DNA of 64,000 bases from Herpomyces periplanetae (Eukaryota > Ascomycota > Laboulbeniomycetes > Herpomycetales > Herpomycetaceae). The notes beneath the pieces are model-generated. The model was not told the DNA's origin. It saw only the letters and a list, made by a program, of their open reading frames with translations, and ran no database searches. This document shows positions 33,073 through 42,700 of the stretch, piece after piece (position 1 is the first letter of the stretch; each line of letters starts with the position of its first letter). Position numbers and translations under genes: made by a program. The stretch is from contig WMKJ01000009.1 in the NCBI GenBank assembly GCA_009733715.1, forward strand, positions 62,001 to 126,000, written 5' to 3'.

Positions 33073-35289
33073 ATGATATCAAGATTGGTTCATATACGAT
33101 TCAACGGGAAAGGATTGTATATAGGTGACCGACGGCATGTACCGAACCAAGTGAGGAGGACAGCAGTACGGTTGGCAAGATCGGAGCCTTGTAACAGTAC
33201 AGTCCAACGTGTAGCTGAATTAACACGGTTTGCCGACTTTAACAAGCTGTACCCGCGATTGAGCGATGATTTATCGCAATCTTATAAGCGATTAAGTGTC
33301 ACGGAAATAATGCGTCGTGCTTCACAAAGTGACATTGGTTGTACAGCCGACCCGGCTACCGGCAAAACGGAGCATCGCGATGATGATAATGATGCGTATA
33401 ACGTGTGCGGTAGGCTTGAAAGATTCGAAGGCTAACAATTATAAGTTTTAAGGGTATAAGGCTCGGTGAACTGACATTAGCATGAAATAGGGAGGATTGC
33501 GGCCATGAGAGTAGTTGGTTGGAAACTGGTTTTCATGGATATTCAAGATCATCTGGAGAAGCTGCAGGTTAAAATTAACCACGCTGAGCTTGCCACACGA
33601 TGCAATACCAACAAAGCGACGGAGGCGGAGGCGGCATCCTGTTCATCGCGTGAACAATTTCGCAAATTAATTAAACTGCTTCGCGTTGGTGATCATATTT
33701 GTAAGAGCTATACATTATTCTGTCTATCATTTTCGTGTGGAAGCGTGTTCACGCTCTTCCGGTAACCTGTGCTCCCAGTACAGTGAACCAGCGATAGTTG
33801 TATTGTGTTGAGTAAAGCGGGAGGTTGCGGCAATGAGATTTCCCTTCAATTTGAAAACTTGACATGAGCGTTTATGCTGACAGATTGATGCGGCTCGGAT
33901 GAGCGTATGAATGTTTCACATTAATTAGCGGTGTCGGGTAAATTATTTCTTTCGCGTAGCGGTCAGATATCCTTAAACGCGGATTCTCCGCCCATATTAC
34001 TTGCACCTTCGCTGCACTTAATACCGGCACGCATAAGCAATACTGAAACGTTAGCTTGTAAACGACACGTTAATTTGCTGGTAAGCTCGGAATTAAGAAG
34101 CTCGCTACGATTTAGAGGTCGCGTGGAAAGTGTTCTGCGTAATACGTTGGAACGCGAAGGTTACTTGAACGTTCATACACCCGTTATCACCCCGGATTCT
34201 AATGGCGCAACGGCTCGATCATTCGATACACAAGCCAGGGAATTTCCAGACATTCCGATGAAACTGAGAGTTGCTCCCGAACTTTATTTGAAGCGACTAA
34301 TCATCGGAAATATGGGTCGTGTATACGAAATAGGGTCATGTTTTCGCAACGAAGGGATAGACTCGACACATAATCCCGAATTTACCATGTGCGAATTCTA
34401 CGCACCATACGAAAACTTGAATTATCTGTTAACGTTTACGCACGAAATTTTGCGAAAGTTGAGCGAACATTTAAGCGAGATACGCGAACAAGATTTTCCG
34501 GATATCCATGAAAAGTCTATCCGACAATTTAGCGTACGAGATAGCATACGGCGAATCGATTTCGTACCATGTTTAGAGGAGATTCTGGCACGAGAGTTAA
34601 ATGAGCCAGATTTTTCTTTACCGGGTAAAGATATGAGAAATGGTAAGGATGTTAAAACGGTACAGCAAGAAATGATTCAAATTTACCGGCAGCTTAACAT
34701 ACCCCTCCCTGCCGCGGTGAATATCGTAGAATTAATGGAAAAGTTGGCCACAAAATTCCTGGAGTCCCAATGCACACAACCTACATGGATCATTCACCAT
34801 CCTGAAGTGCTAAGCCCATTAGCGAAAACCTTTTATGACCAACGAACCAAAGCTTGGGTCGCCGCACGAGCTGAGTTGATTGCTGATACCACGGAGGTTA
34901 TCAATTGTTACGAAGAAGAAAATAACCCACGGTGCCAGCATGAAAAATTCCTCAGTTTTAACCGTTTAATTTGCCAAAGTAACGCTGATAATGAAGATAA
35001 ACCATTTCTAAATGCTGATTATTTGCAAGCTTTGGAATGGGGACTTCCACCCACTAGCGGATGGGGATGTGGAATTGAAAGGCTTTGTATGATGATGATT
35101 ACGCCTGGGCCAGTTCCGGTGCAGCGTCAAATAGTATCTCCTCATCCTCCCCCCAATAAAGACAGCGTTCCCCGTAATTTTCCCCATCCCGTCAACGCCA
35201 AATCTTCCCCAAATCCCTTTCCCCATCGCCAAATTTCTCGCTTCTTTGCCTTCGGAAATCTTCGAAACGTCGTCGCCAACTCGCGTTAA
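33073..35289 (+). CDS. MSK1: Mitochondrial lysyl-tRNA synthetase (class II)
   Basis: The enzyme charges mitochondrial tRNA-Lys. Exons 33073-33409, 33491-33700 and 33929-35289 give about 635 residues. The anticodon-binding OB fold is rebuilt by splicing: YNVCG joined to RIAAMRVVGWKLVFMDIQ, then LRVGDHI joined to SVSGKLFLSRSGQ. The catalytic core shows motif 1 (LEREGYLNVHTPVIT), motif 2 (YEIGSCFRNEGIDSTHNPEF) and motif 3 (GWGCGIERLCMM). The start ATG at 33073 gives a basic presequence-like N-terminus; 33049 is an alternative. Unusually, about 44 Pro/Ser/Asn-rich residues (about 35101-35232) separate motif 3 from the final RFFAFGNLRNV. There is no AG acceptor at the far end, so this looks coded rather than an intron. 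Confidence 0.92.
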
Positions 35290-35958
35290 ACCTGTTCCGT
35301 CCCGCCGATGACTAAGCCGGCCCTTTTTTTATAAATTTTGGCCGCGAGAAAAAATTTTACCAGTTTTGTTCCTTCAAAATCCCTTTTTCCCTTCGTTGTG
35401 CCGCCTTTACTTTTCCAATCCTGTTATTCCTCTTCTTGATCTTCGTTATGTTTTTTATTCCTCTTGTTTCTTGATCTTTCATCCCTTTTTTCTTCTCCTC
35501 CGCCTTTTTTCCGGGGTTTTTTTCCCCCGTCTATTCCTCTTGTTCTTGTGTTGTCAGTGTGGGCATACGTGCGTCCGTACGTACGTTCTTCCCTCTGTCT
35601 TTCCGTGTGCCTTTATCCGTTCGTGCTGCCATCCAGCCTGACCTAATCTTCCCCGTTCGTCCCCTCTTCGATTGACTCGATATTTAATCTCACTTACCCC
35701 TCCTATCGTTAATCCTTCTTCTCCTTACCCCTCCATCCTGATCCTTTACCTTCCTACCGTTTTATTTGTAGAATTACTCATTAAATTTACTTCTACTCTG
35801 ATCGTCCGAGTTTTTCTTCCGTTAACTATTCAACAACACAATTACTCCTCTTACTTCAACTTCCCATTCCCCCCCCCGCTTTACCTTATTCTGGCGTATT
35901 CTCTCGCTCTATCTCACCTCAGGAAAAATTCACTTCCACGTAACCGTTTACTATAATC
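35290..35958 (+). promoter_or_regulatory. Pyrimidine-rich leader of the 36 kb gene
   Basis: Most of these 669 bases are C/T-rich on the plus strand, including long T and C runs. This is best read as promoter plus long 5' leader of the next gene. Open frames here reflect composition only. Confidence 0.5.
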
Positions 35959-37314
35959 ATGAATCATCCTAACCGTCAAGCACCTCGATCGTTTACGCCC
36001 CCAGTTTGCAAACCTTCCCCTTGTCAAATTCACTCTCCCGTCATCGTCAATTCTGATGGTTATTGGCTTGATGAACCAAGCTTGTTCCTTTCAAATGTCG
36101 ACATTTTCCCCGGTTCATTTCGTGCCTCCCCTTTGTATGATAACCTAACTTTACGTGGGGATTGTCGATTTCCCGATTCTAAACTGCCCACTGCAGCTTC
36201 ACCTTCTCAGTCATATCTCGCCGAAGAGAGTCTACCTATCCAGATTCCTAATCGTCCGCGTTACGCGTTTACTTCTACCGTTGGGTACAGCCCTTCATTA
36301 CTAGAAACTTCACCTACCAACAAAGGTTTATTATCGTTAACCCAACCAAATTCGTCGGCGTCTTCAACTCGGAGCTTTGCGATACCAAACAGTCGTCCAC
36401 AAGGTTCCGCTTTGGTAAACGTAGATGAAGCCAGTTACGCTGCTCCAAGCTTAATCAATTCATCGAGTTGCCGCACGAGCATGGATAAAGCATCATGGAT
36501 TCTCGGTTCATTTTCCCGTTCAAGACCCAAAACTACGGAGTCTGTTGGCTTTGGTAACGGCTGTAATGTACCAGGTGGTGCCGGTGGAAGCGCTGCTAGC
36601 AGTACTAATGTTATAACGGGTTTACCTTTACATTCAGTTTCTTCCGCACCGAATGGACATTCTTCAGCAGCATGTGAATTTGCAGCTTTTCAGCGTGCAG
36701 CACAAATTAGTTTAGCTCGTCAAGAGTATAATGCGAGAGAAGAGGCTAAAGATAAGAAGCGACGTCGTGAGCAAATCAAACGACAGGAGAAACGTCAGGC
36801 TCGCAGCGTTCGGAGTAATCATAGCTCTCGAAGTGGGAAGAGTCGAGGGCCCAGCTTTGACCATATTTCCTTACCACGCTACAAATTCTCGACGCCCGTA
36901 GCTACTTTAGCGAAAACGGTATCAAAGTCAAACCTATTAACGCAGAATTTATTTCCCGCTTCATCCAATACTGCAAGAACTTCTCCATTTGTGGGTTGTT
37001 CAGATTTTCTATTTCGCTATTATTCGCCCGCAACATCGAATGGAGTGGTTAATTCGGAAAAAGTGATGAATCGACAGGAATCTGTATCCGAAGCCGCAAC
37101 AACAACAACAGTATATTCAGGAATAACCTGCGAAAAGAAGTCTACGGCCAAAACTACTCGACCAGCATCCGTTGTAAAGGTATCACGGGGTACTGAATTC
37201 GAGAACGGCAGACACCGTGCGAAACGGGCATGGCTCAACTTTATTACATGGTTTCGCACGCGAATGCTCCGACTCCGTCGGAAGTTATCATGTCGATGTT
37301 ATAAAGTATCGTGA
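35959..37314 (+). CDS. Unknown Ser-rich protein with basic C-terminal helix
   Basis: This is a single open frame of 451 residues. I do not recognise the family. The protein is Ser/Pro/Asn-rich and probably disordered for its first 240 residues. A charged helix (EYNAREEAKDKKRRREQIKR) lies near residue 260. The last 35 residues are strongly basic and amphipathic, with KRAWLNFITWFRTRMLRLRR followed by two cysteines near the end; similar Arg/Lys-Trp-rich tails occur in uncharacterised fungal proteins and could bind membranes, which is inference. The even codon use and the long pyrimidine leader support a real gene. It is convergent with the universal stress protein gene. Confidence 0.65.
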   Translation: MNHPNRQAPRSFTPPVCKPSPCQIHSPVIVNSDGYWLDEPSLFLSNVDIFPGSFRASPLYDNLTLRGDCRFPDSKLPTAASPSQSYLAEESLPIQIPNRPRYAFTSTVGYSPSLLETSPTNKGLLSLTQPNSSASSTRSFAIPNSRPQGSALVNVDEASYAAPSLINSSSCRTSMDKASWILGSFSRSRPKTTESVGFGNGCNVPGGAGGSAASSTNVITGLPLHSVSSAPNGHSSAACEFAAFQRAAQISLARQEYNAREEAKDKKRRREQIKRQEKRQARSVRSNHSSRSGKSRGPSFDHISLPRYKFSTPVATLAKTVSKSNLLTQNLFPASSNTARTSPFVGCSDFLFRYYSPATSNGVVNSEKVMNRQESVSEAATTTTVYSGITCEKKSTAKTTRPASVVKVSRGTEFENGRHRAKRAWLNFITWFRTRMLRLRRKLSCRCYKVS

Positions 37315-38379
37315 AACTTGTACGTTTTCCGTATGTACGTGCACGCGCGCTCATCTGCGTCTGGGAATAGCGCAAAGAAGCCTTTTCGCAAACCTTCCCC
37401 TCCCGTTCGTATGCATATACAATATTCTATCCGATTCGTCTATTCGATCTTTTCATTTGCACACACCCACACACTCTGCTTTCTCTATCGCCTGCGCACT
37501 GCCATTCTACTCGTGGAACGGGTGACTTTTACCAGTGTGAATCATAGAGCGGTCTCGACGATCGTGAAGCTCTGTAGAGCGGGATTACCCCGAAACAATT
37601 ACTGCAACGACTCTGCTATTATCAGCACATCATCATCTACGTGGACATGTTTAACTTATACACCTTACGATTTACGAAGATTTACCTTGTATGTTTTCCG
37701 TGTACTTCAGTTAGCCAGCCAGCCTGTGTCTAAGTGCACTTGCATTGTTCTACGTGTCTTCAATATCTATCCATAACTTTTTAGACGTGTGCACACGATA
37801 TCATTGCGTGCTGTGTCCAGCGCTGCTCAACACCGCATTTCCTGCCGACAGCGCTAACCCGTCCGGTGTATCCGCTCCCCACTAGCCTAGTCTCATCACG
37901 GAGTGTTTTTCTCGTTTCAACAGCACACACCACCTGTATGTACGTATTCAAAACAAGTTGAACGTTGCTGTTATCGTCTTAAGTTGCCCGTTCTTCTATT
38001 CCATCCCATCACAGTGCATCGTATCCCGCTGCCCCTTGTCCGTTCTACCAGTCTTTTTGTACATTTTCGCGCACGCGCGCGCTGTGTTCATCACCCTAAT
38101 TGTCTCTTCTCCATCACCCTCGCCCCTCTTACTTCTAATGCATCCGCGCGTGCGCACGCACCCCACGAGTCATACATGTGCTTCAACCTGATCGGTGAAG
38201 CTCTCATCTCCATTTCTGGTTAAGTATGCGCACAATGTAAAAACATGTACACACACACACGCACACACACCTTTATGCGCGTGCGCCGTCATTGTGAAAA
38301 TGTGCCGCTGCCACCCGGCCTGGAAAAATGTTTACTGGCACCACACCGTACATACCAATAACATCATATCACCTACAAA
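37315..38379. other. Convergent 3' region with CA and CG alternating tracts
   Basis: About 1.07 kb separates two convergent stop codons. It is C/T-rich and holds CGCGCACGCGCGCGC at 38068-38082 and an (AC)n tract with one G at 38249-38270. Several open frames are present but none has a domain or motif I recognise. Confidence 0.45.
38249..38270. repeat. (AC)n microsatellite
   Basis: Eleven AC dinucleotides are interrupted once (GC for AC). It lies in the 3' region between two convergent genes. Confidence 0.85.
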
Positions 38380-40377
38380 TCAACTTTCCTCGTTCTGTGA
38401 GGGTACATCAAGATTGTTGGACTTAGCGGGTGATCGGGTCCGCAGACCGGATGTATTGCTTGTTGGTGTTGCTGCTGTAACGGTCGAATTCATAGATAGT
38501 AATGTGTCGGGCGACGCACTTTGTAATGATGAGGGAGACTTATCAGTAGGTAACGTTGTAACGTTTATCTTAACGCGCGGAGGGCCATGGTTAAATGAAA
38601 CGTTAGATTCATTTAAATTATGATGTGTATAGTTCGCATAACCTCCGTTTAAAGGATTATTCTCATCGGTTGGTGTTGAGTGCGGAGTAGCCACCGGAGT
38701 GGCCACCATAGCCGTGGGAGATAATGATGCTGCATCATAAGATTTAATTGAGTGCATATCGCTTGTAAAGTTCGTGTTCACGCCAACATTGGTGTGAGTT
38801 CGTGTACACGAAATCGGAGAGCGAGTTTCGTTCTGTATATTATCCGGGTAATTGGACGTGGCCGACGTTTGTCGAGGAGTTTTTTCATCAATCATGTTGG
38901 CTCGACCATCTGCCACATCAAAACTGAACGACAAAGACCTTTTACCCGACACAGGTATTTGTGAAGCATTGGGCGTGGCAAGCTTTCCCGCTTGTGGAGT
39001 AGATAACGTACGAACTAATCTTGGTGATTGATGTAAAGGTGTGGGTGGAATAACGCGAGGTGTCTCGGGAAATCGAATTTGGGAATTAACGGGAGAATCA
39101 TTAGTAGTATCGCTGGGCTGGCCGACTAACATTTCTGCTAAACTGCTCCTACGGCGATGCATTTCAAGCGGGTGAAGTCCACGGTATTCACATCTATCCA
39201 ATAAGTCTCGATACGCACGTCGGCTTGCATTTTCCAAGCGCTTTTGTTTGCTAAGTGTACGCTGAGCATTTGGCCTGACAACGATGACGGGGACGGGAGA
39301 GTGTTGTAAACAGTACTTTGATACCGACCCGGGTAACAGTCCCATTATACCGTTTAAACTTCTACCACGGGTACCGACTACAAGGATAGCAGGTTGGTAC
39401 AAGGTAATCTATCAGTGATTTAGCACGGTATACGTTAAGCAAAAAGCGAGACTTAGTGCAATTGATGTACATACCATATCACCTATAACATCTTGAACTT
39501 TACCAACGGCAAACTCCACGACTATATTTATAACTTTATTTCTCGGATTCTTAGCTTGAATTGAATTCATTAAAGTTTCGGCTTGCTCACGATAATGCCG
39601 TTGGTTCATATTTCCTGGTGTGATGATACGGGAATCTTTTTCCACCACCCGAAGGCATACAACCTCATCGCCATCTTGAACCAATTCTTCCATGAGCCAT
39701 TCAAGGGCATACTCAGAATAGTCATTGGAATCTAAACCGCACAGAAATGTACGTGAACGTCGAGAGTACTCGTAATTTCTGTGCTTTTTGTTCAGGGAAA
39801 ATGATGTAGATTCAGTTTCCTTTTCAAACGTATCAAATGATACTCGTGAACGGAACAGCCTAAGCGAATGCAGCAGTTATAATCAGAGCACACAATCGCT
39901 GGGTGGGGTAAAAGCATTATGAGGAAGTGGAGACGATGACGGATGGTATGTGCAATCGGGTGTTTGCAAGCGAAAATGGGGTAATGCTGAGTGGAGGAAG
40001 TGGAGAAATACATGCACCAGAAGAAGTGAAAGGGTATGTGTGGGAAGAAGGGTTGACGACAGAATGAGTGATTAAACTTACGAGGGAGTAGGTATAGTGG
40101 GATAACTTTTCTTGGGTAACCGGGCGGGTAAAGAAGAAGGTGAAGTTGAAGAGATGGGAGAATCTAGTTCGTTATTCGAGGGATGAGTGGATAGATGGCG
40201 AATGTAGGGTTGGTCGGAGGAAGCAGTGTCGATGAAAACGGGTGTTGATACAACAGGGGAAACGGATTGACTTTTGGAGGAATCGGCGGAATCTTTAACA
40301 GGAGATTGTAGGGATTTAGCTATGTTTAGTGAGTAGGGCTTTTTTGATTTATCGAGTCGTTTTGCCATGCCGATCAT
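38380..40377 (-). CDS. Universal stress protein family (fungal long form)
   Basis: This is a UspA-fold protein of the long fungal type, probably ATP-binding; its role is not defined. Exons on the minus strand are 40377-40082, 39859-39475 and 39408-38380, about 569 residues. Splicing restores the family opening VSFDTF, SRRSRTFLCGLDSNDYSEY and ALEWLMEELVQDGDEVVCLR in exon 2. Exon 2 ends in FAVGKVQDVIGDM and joins ITLYQPAILVVGTRGRS in exon 3, followed by the ATP-site-like GLLPGSVSKYCLQHSPVPVI. The N-terminal 100 residues and the last 260 are Ser/Thr/Pro-rich. Start at 40377 or 40368; a further ATG at 40503 is less likely. The upstream DNA is pyrimidine-rich on this strand. Confidence 0.9.
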
Positions 40378-42017
40378 GTTGAGTATGTGAAAATGAGTAA
40401 GGCGGGGAAGGAATTGAGAAACATGCGAGGGTGTGCAATGTTGCACAAAAAATAGTTTAAGCAGTGAAAAGGCTGGTGAGTAGATGGATGCTGAATTAAG
40501 CAATGATACGATTCGCTAGTATGGAGATGATTGCGAGAAGGTTAATGAAGGTTTAGTATCACTATGATAACAGGTAGAGGAAGGATTTTGGTGATCGATA
40601 GTCAGGCCTATTTGAGGGATGATGATGTGAAAGACAAGACAAGTTGAAGTTGAATACTTCGTTGAGGAGGGAAAAATCAATGTTTAGAAAAGTGATTTTG
40701 ATGAATATTTCCGGTTAGGAGGTAGATTAAACAAGGACTTATGTGAACAGAATTAGCAGGGTGATGAGACTAGTACCTAGTAGTACGTTAACTGGGAGAG
40801 GGATTGATGTCTAAGAAGCGGTAGAATGGATAATCGAATGACGATCGAAGTTGATGAAAGTTGGTTGGAGAGGTAGGTATACAGAAGTACGTAGGGGAAT
40901 GGGAATAAAGGAAGATTAGGAAGAGATAAGAGCACGAAACTGACTGAGGAGGCTGAAATTATTAAAACGTGTAGGAAGGAAAAGTTTTCAACTAATTTAC
41001 GGGAAAATTGAAATAATTTAAGGATGGATTTTCTTGAAAAAGGAAGAAATGAACGTGAGAAAGTGGAAAAAGCGTTTTAGAAACTGACGATTCAGTGAAA
41101 GAAGCGAGAAAACCGGGTGGATAGTCACGTGTACTGTGGATGAGTCAGCAATTCTTGGCAGTGGAAGTGGTTGCGGTAGTAGTTTCAGTTGCGGGCATCG
41201 ATGTGCAAGCGGGTGTGGGAGCAGGTGCGGGAACAGGCGTGGTGGCAGGTGCACATGTCGGTACCGGTGATATTAGCAGTACAGAGAATAGTTATTTTGG
41301 TGGGGTTAAGGCAGATGATGTTATGGAAAGGACGTATTAAAGTGAATTGTTATTGTGAATATCTTGAAGTGAAACGGCAGGAAAATAGAGGTGAAACAGA
41401 ATGGAAGAAGACGATGAACTGACTGATGAGCGAATTAACCAGCGGGTACAAAATGGGAAAATCAATAAATGTGTGATAAGTAAGTGGGCATAAAAGTTAC
41501 CGTTGGTGTTGGCTGGGAAGGCGATGATGCGGGTGACGAACACTACGCAGACGGAAGAGGAGGAGGGGGTTTTATTACCAGAGTTGAGCCAGATAAAAAA
41601 CTAATGCGAGGAAACAAGCGAGTAGGATGTAAACGAACACTCCCGTACGAAAAAAGCAAAGTGTAATGAGGTTCTCACTAGTATAGTGTAGGGAAGTCAA
41701 GGACGGGAAATAAGAGAATGATTACTTATTCGATAGCTTACCAACTTAACTAATTAACAAGCCTACCAAACCAAATCACTGTGAAGCGTAGACGTTGGTC
41801 CAGGATCAAGGTAGTAGTTCATTGAAGCGTATAAAAATTTCGTGATAAACCTCATAAACTAACCCGCGACTTAGTCCATACACGGGATGTCACGTGAAAA
41901 TCAAAATAGATGCACTAAAGTGTGAATGGGAGGTTGAGGTTGAAGTTTGAGGTGAAGAGTTGGAAGGATGAAGGGCGTGAATGAGATGAGACTGGAAGGG
42001 GGAAGGAAAGAGGGAAT

Positions 42018-42074
42018 TTGTTGAGAGAATGTTTTTGGAATGTTGAGAGAATGTGTTGGAATGTTGAGAGAAGG
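42018..42074. repeat. Three near-copies of a 21-23-base unit
   Basis: The unit TGTTGAGAGAATG followed by a T/G-rich stretch and GGAA is repeated, the third copy being cut short. It lies about 630 bases before glyoxal oxidase. It may be simple slippage or a cluster of binding sites. Confidence 0.7.
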
Positions 42075-42511
42075 TCTGGCGCATTGTTTGAGACGAGATG
42101 GTCGCATCAGACTGATTGAGGAGATGGATGAAAAGATACTCGTGAGTATAGCGTTCGAATAATTTTAGTTCACAAGTTAGCCAAATTGTAGTCTAATGCG
42201 CTAATCCTTCGGTAGGAGGATTTCACGAGCCATGCCGCTCGTTTGCTTGCCTGCTCTCTTGTCCGCACTCTCAATGATGAATTGAAAGTTAAACTAATTG
42301 CTATAATCAGGCTAAACTGGTTTGGGATTAATTACGGGCAGGAGAAAATCGTTGTTAAAAAGGAGACGTCGTGAGTACGGGGGACGATAGAAGGGGGGTA
42401 GAAGAAGGAAAAGAATATAAACGGGGGTGAAGTACGCGCAGAGTAAGAAGCTTCTCCTTCAGAAAGTGCTGGGCGTGCAATCTTTCGTACATTAGAATCT
42501 TACTTTCCCTT

Positions 42512-42547
42512 AAGCAAAGCAAAGCAAAGCTTGCTGCTGCTGTTGCT
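42512..42547. repeat. (GCAAA)n then (TGC)n in the glyoxal oxidase leader
   Basis: Four AAGC-type units are followed directly by four TGC-type units. The two halves are partly complementary and could pair as an imperfect hairpin about 155 bases before the start codon. Confidence 0.65.
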
Positions 42548-42700
42548 TCTATCGCGCTACTTGTATCCTTCTTTACTTAACTTCTTGTTCATTTTTTTAA
42601 ATTTCATCTTGTACACGAGTGACGGTTTTCTCATCCTTCATCCTTAAAAAGTTACAATTCTCCCGCACTCGCATGATTAGCATAGTTTTTCCTAGAAATC

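Larger units (their letters stand above)
40378..42700. other. Divergent spacer between the universal stress protein and glyoxal oxidase genes
   Basis: About 2.3 kb. From 40500 to about 41110 the plus strand is purine-rich, so the minus-strand gene has a long pyrimidine-rich leader. TCACGTG is at 41125-41131 and TCACGTGA at 41890-41897. Three near-copies of a 21-23-base unit lie at 42018-42074. A (GCAAA)n/(TGC)n stretch lies at 42512-42547 near the glyoxal oxidase start. Open frames in between are low-complexity. Confidence 0.5.

Noticed and set aside
35101-35232. Insertion in the lysyl-tRNA synthetase as an intron
   Set aside because: No AG acceptor lies near the point where family sequence resumes, and the frame stays open throughout.
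35366-35956. Several hydrophobic frames before the 36 kb gene
   Set aside because: They arise from the T/C-rich leader (Phe/Leu/Ser codons) and overlap each other in different frames.
41140-41340. Val/Gly/Ala-rich frame
   Set aside because: Low-complexity reading of purine-rich leader DNA; no conserved features.
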